Positions 39,633 through 47,621 of a stretch of DNA of 64,000 nucleotides are shown piece by piece (within the stretch, counting starts at the first letter, position 1; each line of letters starts with the position of its first letter). The notes below the pieces were generated by a model. That model saw only the letters and a program-made list of their open reading frames with translations. It had not been told where the DNA came from and ran no database searches. The DNA is from Rhizobium sp. G21 (GTDB lineage: Bacteria > Pseudomonadota > Alphaproteobacteria > Rhizobiales > Rhizobiaceae): contig NZ_JACFXW010000001.1 of NCBI RefSeq assembly GCF_014158035.1, positions 2,356,001 to 2,420,000 on the forward strand, in the 5' to 3' direction. Position numbers and translations under genes: made by a program.

Positions 39633-39848
39633 ATGAGCGACGAAGACCTTTCGGCCCGCGTGACGCTGCTCGAGGAAACAATCGCGCATCAGAGCCGCAT
39701 GATCGAGGATCTGTCCGGACAGATCGCCGGGCAGTGGAAAATCATCGACCAGCTTCAATTCCGCGTGGAACGGCTCACCGAGCAGTTCCGCGCGCTCGAG
39801 GACGCCGCGCTCGAAGCGCCGGGCATCGCCAAGCCACCCCATTATTGA
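39633..39848 (+). CDS. slyX: SlyX family protein
   Basis: A 71-residue, almost wholly coiled-coil protein: A-R-V-T-L-L-E-E-T-I-A-H-Q followed by L-x-x-Q-I and a second heptad stretch, ending in the family-typical P-P-H-Y. Function is unknown; E. coli slyX is linked to translation and peptidyl-prolyl isomerase SlyD by location only. The ATG at 39633 follows GGAG by eight bases. Confidence 0.9.
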   Translation: MSDEDLSARVTLLEETIAHQSRMIEDLSGQIAGQWKIIDQLQFRVERLTEQFRALEDAALEAPGIAKPPHY

Positions 39849-39883
39849 TTGTTCGCCCCGTTCATCCGCAGGGTTTTCTTCCC

Positions 39884-39916
39884 AAAAAAGAACCGCCCTG
39901 GCTTACGCCAGGACGG
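39884..39916 (-). terminator. terminator after the BMP binding-protein gene
   Basis: A ten-base stem with one mismatch (CCGCCCTGGC / GCCAGGACGG), loop TTAC, followed on the minus strand by CTTTTTT. It lies 22 bases after the binding-protein stop. Confidence 0.8.
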
Positions 39917-39937
39917 GTCTCTCATGCGTTCAGCCGA

Positions 39938-40932
39938 TCAATAGGGGCACTTCTCGTCGGACATGTAATCGTGCACCTGAACGGCGCCCGAGATGATGTC
40001 CGCCTTGGCCTTGTCGAGGGCGGCGGTCATTTCGGCGGTGATGAGCGGCTTGTTGTTGTCGTCCATCGCGGCGCCGACGCCGTCTTCCTTGAGGCCGAGG
40101 TTCTGAATGTCGGCGACGAACTTGTCGGTCTTCACATCGTTGAACGAATTGTAGACGGCGACGTCGACGCGCTTCAGCATCGAGGTGAGAACCTTGCCCG
40201 GCTGCATGCCGTTCTGGTTGGAGTCGACGCCGATGCCGAGCTTGCCGGCTTCCGCGGCGGCCTGGAGAACGCCGACGCCGGTTCCGCCGGCGGCGTGGTA
40301 GACCACGTCCGCGCCCTGGGCGATCTGCGACTTGGCGATTTCGCCGCCCTTGACCGGGTCGTTCCAGGCGCTCGGATCAGAGCCGGTATAGGCCTGGAAC
40401 ACTTCGGCGTCCTTGTTGACCGACTTAACGCCGCCGACATAGCCGCAGGCGAATTTGTGGATCAGCGGAATGTCCATGCCGCCGACGAAGCCGACCTTGC
40501 CGGACTTCGCGGCCATGCCGGCGAGCACGCCGACGAGGTAGGAGCCTTCCTGTTCCTTGAAGACGATCGACTTCACGTTCGGCTTGCCGGTCACGACCAT
40601 GTCGATGATGGCGAATTTGGTGTCGGGATATTCGCCCGCGACCTTTTCGAGGGCTGCGGCCCAGGAGAAACCGGCCACGACGATCGGGTTGTTGCCGTCG
40701 CCGGCGAACTTGCGCAGCGCCTGTTCGCGCTGGGCGTCGTTGGCGATTTCGAATTCGCGATAGGCGATGCCGGTGTCGGCCTTGAACTTTTCTGCGCCGT
40801 TATAGGCGGCTTCGTTGAACGACTTGTCGAACTTGCCGCCCAGATCGTAGATGATCGCCGGCTTCACATCGGCGGCAAAAGCGGATGCGGCCATCGACGC
40901 CGTCGCCATCAGTGTCAAAAGGATTTTTTCAT
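39938..40932 (-). CDS. BMP family nucleoside-binding protein, frame broken in an A-run at codons 2-4
   Basis: A periplasmic binding protein of the BmpA/PnrA group: after the signal peptide (A-S-A-F-A-A) come I-I-Y-D-L-G-G-K-F-D-K-S-F-N and G-F-S-W-A-A-A, then F-V-G-G-M-D-I-P. The best start is the ATG at 40932, with AGGGAAAG upstream and the sequence M-K-K. The A6 run (T6 at 40924-40929) then puts it out of frame with the mature protein, and one more A restores M-K-K-I-L-L-T-L-M. It supplies nucleosides to the permeases and ATPase of the operon next to it. Confidence 0.9.
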
Positions 40933-41094
40933 TGTTCTTTCCCTGTTGCCTCACAGTTTTGCGGAATTAGCCGGAGACCCCTCTAACGGCTCTCAACTAA
41001 CGGCCCTGCCTCTTTCCCTCTCGAGGACGAGCGCGGGGCATCCTTGCATGGCTAGGGGAAAAATTCACCAAAAATTTTTCAGTTGGTAAAAATC

Positions 41095-41138
41095 GGGCCA
41101 CCCCACCGTTTTCATAAACGAAAACAGTGGGGTGGCCC
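41095..41138 (-). terminator. strong hairpin terminator after msrA
   Basis: A 19-base stem with one mismatch and a six-base loop ATAAAC, followed on the minus strand by ATTTTTACC and further T-runs. It lies 19 bases beyond the msrA stop. Confidence 0.88.
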
Positions 41139-41157
41139 CTTTAGGAACGGATCTATG

Positions 41158-41805
41158 CTAGGCGATGCAGGCGACGCCCGTGCCCTTCAATCCACAATAA
41201 CCGCCGGGATTCTTGGCGAGATATTGCTGGTGATAGTCTTCGGCGAAATAGAAGGGGCCGGCGTCCATGATCTCGGTGGTGATGCGCGTCTTGCGGCCGG
41301 CGCGGTCGAGCGAGGCCTGATAGGCGTCGCGCATCGCCTCGGCGACCCGCTTCTGTTCGTCGGTATAGACATAGATCGCCGAGCGATAGGTCGTGCCGAT
41401 GTCGTTGCCCTGACGCATGCCCTGGGTCGGGTCATGCTCCTCGAAGAACAGTTTCAACAGGCTTTCGAGCGTCACGATCCTGGGATCATAGACGACCAGC
41501 ACCACTTCCGTATGACCGGTCAGCCCGGTCGTGGTTTCCTGATAAGTCGGATTGCGGGTGAAGCCGCCGGAATAGCCGACCGCGGTCACATGAACGCCCG
41601 GCGTCTTCCAGAACAGGCGTTCGGCGCCCCAGAAGCAGCCGAGGCCCAGCAGGATCTGTTCGGTCCCTTCCGGATAGGGGCCTTTGAGCGGCCGCCCATT
41701 GACGAAATGCGTCTCGGCCGTCGGCAACTCCGTTTCGCGCCCCGGCAGGGCGTGTGCTGGATCGGGCATCACGGTCTTCTTGTTGAACATGTCGATCAGG
41801 AACAT
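41158..41805 (-). CDS. msrA: peptide-methionine (S)-S-oxide reductase
   Basis: A 215-residue enzyme reducing Met-S-sulfoxide in proteins. The catalytic Cys is C57 in G-C-F-W-G; Y-S-G-G and T-G-H-T-E-V-V follow. A resolving Cys region is at the end ([11 protein letters not shown]). The N-terminal extension of about 45 residues (with H-F-V-N-G-R) is that of the larger MsrA type. It is monocistronic with its own terminator. Confidence 0.95.
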   Translation of the reverse strand: MFLIDMFNKKTVMPDPAHALPGRETELPTAETHFVNGRPLKGPYPEGTEQILLGLGCFWGAERLFWKTPGVHVTAVGYSGGFTRNPTYQETTTGLTGHTEVVLVVYDPRIVTLESLLKLFFEEHDPTQGMRQGNDIGTTYRSAIYVYTDEQKRVAEAMRDAYQASLDRAGRKTRITTEIMDAGPFYFAEDYHQQYLAKNPGGYCGLKGTGVACIA

Positions 41806-41878
41806 GATCTATCCTTTCCTTGTTCGAAACATCGAAAGCGGCGCCAGCGCCGGCAGTCGCCACGTCTCGGCGCGCCGA

Positions 41879-42259
41879 TCAGCCGAACCGGCGGCGGGCC
41901 GGCAGTTTCGCAGCCGCGACGGGGCTGCGATAGGCGGCGAGATAGAGAATCAGCGACATGCAGAGGAACACCGCGAAGGCGGGCTGGGTCAAAATCCAGG
42001 CGATCACGTCGTCCCAGATGAAATCGGACAGATGCGACTGCACATAAAGCTCGGCTTCCAGCACCACATCGGGATAAAGCCCGAACAGGGCGTTGCCGAG
42101 CGATGTGATCACCACGCCATTGGCCGCGACCGACTGGATGGCGTCGACGACGCCCGCGAACACCGCGCAGGCGAGCAACACCATACTGACGAATCGCAAC
42201 ACCAGCAGCATGCCGCCACCCGGTCCTTTCTGCACGAGGCCGCGGCGCGCCCGGGCCAT
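41879..42259 (-). CDS. small hypothetical membrane protein
   Basis: A 126-residue protein with two hydrophobic segments (about residues 18-40 and 95-112) flanking a region A-N-G-V-V-I-T-S-L-G-N and P-A-F-A-V-F. I recognise this as a conserved uncharacterised type in Rhizobiales but know no function. A start at M17 (42211) would remove the basic N-terminus and is an alternative. Confidence 0.7.
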   Translation of the reverse strand: MARARRGLVQKGPGGGMLLVLRFVSMVLLACAVFAGVVDAIQSVAANGVVITSLGNALFGLYPDVVLEAELYVQSHLSDFIWDDVIAWILTQPAFAVFLCMSLILYLAAYRSPVAAAKLPARRRFG

Positions 42260-42468
42260 CTCTCTGGAGACGCTATACGCGTCAAGCCCAAGAAAGTAGC
42301 GGTGCGCCCCCGACTTTCAATGCCGCCGGGCCATTGCCTTCATTTTCCGCATCAAAATTCTGTCATGAAGGGTTGATTATCGCCACAGCATCGGTATAGA
42401 TCGCGCCCGAACGACGCGCCGGACAAAACCGGTCCATATCAAGCGCTTCGCGACGCCCCCGGGGTGAA

Positions 42469-42558
42469 GGACAGGTGGCCGAGCGGTTGAAGGCGCACGC
42501 CTGGAACGCGTGTGTACGTGAAAGCGTACCGAGGGTTCGAATCCCTCTCTGTCCGCCA
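42469..42558 (+). tRNA. tRNA-Ser (anticodon GGA)
   Basis: A 90-base class II tRNA including the encoded CCA. The acceptor GGACAGG pairs with TCTGTCC. The anticodon loop CTGGAAC gives GGA. A long variable arm (GTACG-TGAAAG-CGTAC type stem) follows, and the T-arm is GAGGG-TTCGAAT-CCCTC. It reads UCC/UCU serine codons. Confidence 0.97.
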
Positions 42559-42669
42559 TTTCCTACTCTGCTTCCCCTCATGCACCCGACCGCAGCGCAA
42601 TGCGCTTTTTCCTTTGGCGGCGGCGGCGGTTGTTTCTATGACGGGGCGAGACTGACTTCGGGATCCGCC

Positions 42670-43260
42670 ATGCAGACCATCACGGCCGTTGCGCGCCATG
42701 CCATCGAGATTAAGAAGAGCCGATTTCTCGTCGCAGCCGCGCCCGTTTCGGATGAGGCCGTGGCCCGGGCGTTCATCGCATCCGAGAGCGATGCATCGGC
42801 CAACCACAATTGCTGGGCTTATCGAATCGGCCAGATCTACCGGTTCAGCGACGACGGCGAACCTTCGGGCACGGCGGGAAAACCGATCCTTCAGGCGATC
42901 GACGGGCAGGACTTGGATGGCGTGGCGGTGGTGGTGACGCGCTTCTTCGGCGGCGTGCTGCTCGGCTCAGGCGGATTGATGCGGGCCTATGGCGGCTCGG
43001 CGGCGGAGTGCCTGCGAACGGTGGAGAAAATCCGGCTCACGCCGCAGGTGGAAACCGGGCTGCGTCTCGTCTTTTCAGATCACGGATTGATAAAATCGCG
43101 GCTGGAGCGCATAGAGGGCGCAACCGTCCTGTCGGAGGAATTCGGCGCTGAGGGCGTGTTTGTTCGGTGCCTATTGCCCGCCGATCAGGCGGACGCGCTC
43201 ATCCGAATGCTCGTGGATCTCACCAGCGGACGGCTGTCTTTGGACAAGGCGGACGACTGA
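42670..43260 (+). CDS. YigZ/IMPACT family protein
   Basis: A 196-residue protein with the UPF0029 N-domain: K-K-S-R-F-L near the start, A-N-H-N-C-W-A-Y, F-S-D-D-G-E-P-S-G-T-A-G-K-P and V-V-V-T-R-F-F-G-G-V-L-L-G-S-G-G. The C-terminal DUF1949-type ferredoxin-like domain follows. Role unknown; the eukaryotic relative IMPACT regulates translation stress signalling. The tRNA gene ends 111 bases upstream. Confidence 0.92.
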   Translation: MQTITAVARHAIEIKKSRFLVAAAPVSDEAVARAFIASESDASANHNCWAYRIGQIYRFSDDGEPSGTAGKPILQAIDGQDLDGVAVVVTRFFGGVLLGSGGLMRAYGGSAAECLRTVEKIRLTPQVETGLRLVFSDHGLIKSRLERIEGATVLSEEFGAEGVFVRCLLPADQADALIRMLVDLTSGRLSLDKADD

Positions 43261-43332
43261 GCCAGGCGCATAGCGCAGAAATTAGCCGACGAATTACTAT
43301 CCGTGATCCGTCGTCCTATAGAAGGAATCGAC

Positions 43333-44409
43333 ATGCCGCCTTTGTCCAAACCGAACGTGATGCGGGGCTGGCTGCTTCTCTTTCTGATTTCTTCGGCGCT
43401 GGTGGTCGGGCTTGAAATCTTCCATCTGCCGGCGGCGTTGCTGTTGGGCCCGATGATCGCCGCAATCATTCTGGCCGCAGCCGGACGCGCTGTGTCCGTG
43501 CCGAACCAGGCGACGTTTTTCGCGCAGGGCGTGATCGGCTGCCTGATGGCTAAGGCCATCCCTCTGGAACTGCTGATCGAGATCGGCCGCGCCTGGCCGA
43601 TCTTCCTGTGCGGCGTCGTGTCGGTGATCGCCGTTTCCGTCGGCTTCGGCTGGCTGCTGGCCCGCATGCAGGTGCTGCCGGGCTCCACCGCGATCTGGGG
43701 TTCGGTGCCCGGCGCGGCTTCGGCCATGACCATCATGTCGGAAAGCTTCGGCGCCGACATGCGGCTCGTCGCCATCATGCAATATATGCGCGTTCTCTGC
43801 GTGGCGCTGGCCGCGGCATTGGTGTCCAGGATGTTCATCGGCGAAACGGGGACGGCGCAATCGGTCGTCTGGTTTCCGCCGATCGACTGGCTGCCGCTCG
43901 GCCAGACCGCGGTGCTGATCGCGGTCTCCGCCGTCATCGTCGCCATCACGAAGATCCCGGCCGGGATGATGCTGGTTCCGATGGCCCTCGGCGCGCTTCT
44001 GCAGGATCTCGGGCTGATGCGGATCGAATTGCCGCCGTGGCTGCTGGCGGGAAGCTATGCGGTCGTGGGCTGGGGCATCGGCGGGCGCTTCACGCGCGCA
44101 ATTCTCGTCTATGCGCTGAAGGCGCTGCCGCGCGTCATCGCCGCGATCCTGGCGCTGATCCTGATCTGCGGCGGTTTCGCTTATGTGCTGGTGCAGGTCG
44201 CAGGCGTCGATCCTCTGACGGCCTATCTCGCCACCAGCCCCGGCGGCGCCGACACCGTGGCGATCATCTCCGCTTCGAGCGATGTCGACGTGTCCTTCGT
44301 CATGGCCATGCAACTCGCCCGCTTCCTGTTCATTCTGGTCACCGGGCCGGCGTTGGCGCGGCTGGTGGTGAAATGGTCGGGTCTGGACAGGCCGGCTGGG
44401 CCGGCCTGA
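43333..44409 (+). CDS. AbrB family membrane protein (PF05145 type)
   Basis: A 358-residue polytopic protein with about ten membrane segments in two repeated halves. It has the H-L-P-A-A-L-L-L-G-P-M-I-A-A motif in half one and P-G-G-A-D-T-V-A-I-I near the end. Family members were called AbrB-regulator or ammonia monooxygenase, labels without real support; transport is more likely. The ATG at 43333 with GAAGGA upstream is preferred over one at 43303. The stop lies in a hairpin. Confidence 0.85.
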   Translation: MPPLSKPNVMRGWLLLFLISSALVVGLEIFHLPAALLLGPMIAAIILAAAGRAVSVPNQATFFAQGVIGCLMAKAIPLELLIEIGRAWPIFLCGVVSVIAVSVGFGWLLARMQVLPGSTAIWGSVPGAASAMTIMSESFGADMRLVAIMQYMRVLCVALAAALVSRMFIGETGTAQSVVWFPPIDWLPLGQTAVLIAVSAVIVAITKIPAGMMLVPMALGALLQDLGLMRIELPPWLLAGSYAVVGWGIGGRFTRAILVYALKALPRVIAAILALILICGGFAYVLVQVAGVDPLTAYLATSPGGADTVAIISASSDVDVSFVMAMQLARFLFILVTGPALARLVVKWSGLDRPAGPA

Positions 44410-44428
44410 GACGGCTGGGCCGGCCTGA
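44388..44428. repeat. hairpin and tandem 16-base repeat between convergent genes
   Basis: CAGGCCGGC-TGG-GCCGGCCTG (44388-44408) is a perfect nine-base stem over the stop codon. GGCTGGGCCGGCCTGA occurs twice, at 44394-44409 and 44413-44428. There is no T-tract, so any termination role is weakly supported. Confidence 0.6.
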
Positions 44429-44438
44429 TCCTGCCCGC

Positions 44439-46442
44439 TTACGCTTCCAGCCAGCGCACCTCGTCCGGCGTCAGCGCGATGTCCAGCGCCGAAAGACTGT
44501 CTTCCAACTCACTGAGCGTGCGCGGCCCGATCAGCGGAATGACCGGGAAAGGCTGAGCCAGGACATAGGCGAGCGCGATGTGGATCGGGCTGCGGCCCTT
44601 TTTCGCGGCGAGTTCATAGGCGCGGTCGCGACGAATGAAATTCTGCTCCGAATACCAGCAGCGGACGATTTCCTCGTCGTCGAACCGGTCGCGGCCGGCG
44701 CGATCGGTGAAGAAACCGCGGCCCTGGCTCGACCAGGCGAAATTCGGCGTCTGCGTCTTCACGAGCCAGTCTTTCCACTCGTCATTCGAGGCGGCGACGC
44801 AGCCTGCCCAGATCGGATCGATCATTTCGGCCAGCGAAAAGTTGTTCGACAGTGCGGCAGGCGCGCGCTTGCCGGACTTTTTGGCGTAGGCGATCGCCGC
44901 ATCCATGCGCTCGCGCGTCCAGTTGGAGCCGCCGAAAATGCCGCGGATCCGGCCTGCGCTGGCTTCCGCATCCATGGCGTCGACGAATTCATCCACCGGC
45001 ACATCCGGATTGTCGCGATGCATGAAATAGACGTCGACATAGTCCGTCTTGAGTCGATCGAGCGACGCGGTCAGTTGCTTGCCGATCTGGTCGGGATAGC
45101 AGAGCGGCGAATGCACGCCCTTGCCGATCAGCACGATCTCCTCGCGGTCGACGTCCCGGCTCGTATGCCAGTCGCCGAAAACCGCTTCGGTCGCGCCATT
45201 GCCATAGATATAGGCGGTGTCGAAGAGATTGCCGCCCGCCTCATAGAAGCCGTCGAGCGTCAGCGAGGCCGAAGCGAAATCCGGAAAGAATTCGAAGCCC
45301 AGCGCCACCGTCGACGCCTGTTTGGCGAGGCCGGGAATGGCGCGCCAGGGTACCTTATGGCCCGCCTTCACGACATCGCCCGCGATGTTCCTGGTCCTGA
45401 GCGCCGGCGTCTCCAGCTCGTATTTGAGCCCCACCGAGGCGCGCCAGGCGTCCATGGCGCGGAGATTGCCGAGCGAATCGGCCCAGCCCATGCCCGGCGC
45501 CGGGAATTCGCGTTCGCCGGCGCGGATCGCGTCTGCGGCCGCATCGGCCTCGAAGGAATAGAGCCAACGTTCTTCGGCGCATTCGATGGTCTCATGCGAC
45601 CCGTCCTTGCGGAAGAGTTCTATTTTGCCGACGCCGCCCTTGTGGCCGGCGGCGAACCAGAAATCGGCGACCTCCAGCCGGCCCTCCGAGCCGATCACGC
45701 GCAGGACATTGTCCTGAGTGGCCATGATCGAGCAGGAAACTTCGGCGACGAGGTCGTTGGGGAATTTCAAGACGGCCGAGGCCCATTCGTCGACGCCGGT
45801 TTCGCCGAGACGGGCGGCGCCCGTGACCTTGACCGGATCGAGGAAGGGTCTGCCCTCCACTGCGCCGGCGATCAGTCGCGCCATCGAGACGGGATAACCG
45901 CCGACATCGAGAATGCCGCCGCCGGCCGAGGCCTGCGAGAACAGCCGATGGTCTGGCCGAACGCCGCCCATGTCGAAGCCGAAGCTCGACTTGATCAGCC
46001 TGACCTGACCGATCACCCCGGAGCGGATGAGGTCGATCAGCTTGGCCGTCTGCGGATGCAGCCGATACATATAGGCTTCGCCGGCGAAGACGCCGGCCTT
46101 TCGCGCCTCGTGATAGACGGCGTCGGCGTCGAAGGCGGTCAGCGCCAAGGGTTTCTCGACCAGCACATGCTTGCCGGCGCGGATCGCCTTGATCGCCCAT
46201 TCGGGATGGGAGGGATGCGGCGTGGCGATATAGACGGCCTCGACCTCGGGATCGTCGATCAGCGCCTGGTAACCCGAGACGATGCGCGCGCCGGGGAATC
46301 CCTCGCTGAGGCCCGGTTTGTCGGGATTGCGCGTGCCGATGGCCGCGATGCGGCCGGTGCGCGAATGGGCGACGCCTTCGGCGAAGGTGCGCGCTATCGT
46401 GCCGGGGCCGATGATGCCCCAGCTCAGTCTGTCTTCCGTCAT
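44439..46442 (-). CDS. fused Gfo/Idh/MocA dehydrogenase - aldo/keto reductase
   Basis: One 667-residue frame. Residues 1 to about 330 are a Gfo/Idh/MocA unit (G-I-I-G-P-G-T-I-A, E-K-P-L-A-L, G-G-I-L-D-V-G-G-Y-P). From about 345 a full aldo/keto reductase follows, with the Asp/Tyr in F-D-T-A-Y-I-Y-G, Lys in L-I-G-K-G and His in Y-F-M-H-R-D, i.e. the whole catalytic tetrad. Two NAD(P)-dependent oxidoreductases in one chain suggest successive oxidation and reduction of a sugar at different positions. It is the last gene of the sugar operon. GGGAGGAG precedes the start. Confidence 0.9.
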   Translation of the reverse strand: MTEDRLSWGIIGPGTIARTFAEGVAHSRTGRIAAIGTRNPDKPGLSEGFPGARIVSGYQALIDDPEVEAVYIATPHPSHPEWAIKAIRAGKHVLVEKPLALTAFDADAVYHEARKAGVFAGEAYMYRLHPQTAKLIDLIRSGVIGQVRLIKSSFGFDMGGVRPDHRLFSQASAGGGILDVGGYPVSMARLIAGAVEGRPFLDPVKVTGAARLGETGVDEWASAVLKFPNDLVAEVSCSIMATQDNVLRVIGSEGRLEVADFWFAAGHKGGVGKIELFRKDGSHETIECAEERWLYSFEADAAADAIRAGEREFPAPGMGWADSLGNLRAMDAWRASVGLKYELETPALRTRNIAGDVVKAGHKVPWRAIPGLAKQASTVALGFEFFPDFASASLTLDGFYEAGGNLFDTAYIYGNGATEAVFGDWHTSRDVDREEIVLIGKGVHSPLCYPDQIGKQLTASLDRLKTDYVDVYFMHRDNPDVPVDEFVDAMDAEASAGRIRGIFGGSNWTRERMDAAIAYAKKSGKRAPAALSNNFSLAEMIDPIWAGCVAASNDEWKDWLVKTQTPNFAWSSQGRGFFTDRAGRDRFDDEEIVRCWYSEQNFIRRDRAYELAAKKGRSPIHIALAYVLAQPFPVIPLIGPRTLSELEDSLSALDIALTPDEVRWLEA

Positions 46443-46522
46443 GATCGTGCTCCTCCCGATCGAGACCCGCCGGCGTGCAATCGCCGTCAAAGGTCCAGCC
46501 CAGTCGGGGAGACCGGGCAAGA

Positions 46523-47611
46523 TTAACGCAGCCGTTGGCCCGCGCTGTCGAATAGAAACGCTTGCCTTGCCGATACGCCGACCGTCATCGTGTCCGCCGC
46601 CCGGCTGTCACGGCTCTCTTCATGCTCAATGATGATCTGCTCGCCCGGCTTGAGATGGGCGTAAATATAACTTGTGTGTCCGAGATGTTCGGTGACGTCG
46701 ACGGTGACGGTCAGTTGCGCATCGCCGTCGCCCGCCTTCAGGAAATGTTCGGGACGCAGGCCGAGCGTGACCTTGTCGCCCTGCTTGAGCGCGGCGGCGA
46801 TCGGCAGGGTCACCTGCGTCTCCGGCTGGTCGTCGAGCCCCACCGTGATCCGGCCGCCGTCAGCCGAGATCACATGGGCCGCCAGGAAATTCATCTTCGG
46901 CGAGCCGATGAAACCGGCGACGAAGACATTGTCGGGATCGTCATAGAGCGCGAGCGGCGCTCCCACCTGCTCCACCTTGCCCGCGCGCAGCACGACGATC
47001 TTGTCGGCCAGCGTCATCGCCTCGACCTGGTCATGCGTGACATAGATGATGGTGGCGTTGAGCTCCTTGTGCAGGCGTGCGATCTCGACGCGCATATGCA
47101 CGCGCAGTTCCGCGTCCAGGTTGGACAGCGGCTCGTCGAACAGGAAGACGTCCGGATTGCGCACGATGGCGCGGCCGATCGCCACGCGTTGGCGCTGGCC
47201 GCCCGAGAGCGCCTTGGGCTTGCGGTCCATCAGGGCGTCGAGTTCGAGGATCTTGGCGGCTGCAGCGACCCGACGATCGATCTCGTCCTTGGCCATGCCG
47301 GCGAAACGGAGCGCGAAACCCATGTTCTCGCGCACCGTCATATGCGGATAGAGCGCATAGGTCTGAAACACCATGGCGATGCCGCGCTTGGAAGGATCGA
47401 CGTCGTTCATTTCGACGCCGCCGATCTTCAAGCTGCCCGAGGTGATGTCCTCGAGGCCAGCGATCATGCGCAGAAGCGTGGACTTGCCGCAGCCCGACGG
47501 GCCGACGACGAAGACCACGAATTCCCCGGACCTGATGTCCAGATCCACGCCCTTGATCACATCAAGCGATCCGAAGGTCTTGCGGATCTGGGTGAGCGAC
47601 ACATCTGCCAT
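46523..47611 (-). CDS. carbohydrate ABC transporter ATP-binding protein (UgpC/MalK/MsmX type)
   Basis: A 362-residue ATPase with Walker [10 protein letters not shown], signature L-S-G-G-Q-R-Q-R, Walker B V-F-L-F-D-E-P and the H-loop T-H-D-Q. The C-terminal OB/TOBE regulatory domain (L-R-P-E-H-F at about 285) is as in MalK-like subunits. It powers the two permeases encoded upstream in the operon and starts ten bases after the GH2 stop. Confidence 0.93.
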   Translation of the reverse strand: MADVSLTQIRKTFGSLDVIKGVDLDIRSGEFVVFVVGPSGCGKSTLLRMIAGLEDITSGSLKIGGVEMNDVDPSKRGIAMVFQTYALYPHMTVRENMGFALRFAGMAKDEIDRRVAAAAKILELDALMDRKPKALSGGQRQRVAIGRAIVRNPDVFLFDEPLSNLDAELRVHMRVEIARLHKELNATIIYVTHDQVEAMTLADKIVVLRAGKVEQVGAPLALYDDPDNVFVAGFIGSPKMNFLAAHVISADGGRITVGLDDQPETQVTLPIAAALKQGDKVTLGLRPEHFLKAGDGDAQLTVTVDVTEHLGHTSYIYAHLKPGEQIIIEHEESRDSRAADTMTVGVSARQAFLFDSAGQRLR

Positions 47612-47621
47612 GGTTTCAGCC

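Noticed and set aside
37291..39681. Apparent 796-residue ABC ATPase with a large Arg-rich tail.
   Set aside because: The tail is the permease gene read out of phase after a frame break near 38002; the corrected stop overlaps the permease ATG.
42469..42558. tRNA-Ser gene as an integration site for a mobile element.
   Set aside because: No integrase, direct repeat of the tRNA end or change in gene type is seen downstream; ordinary conserved genes follow.
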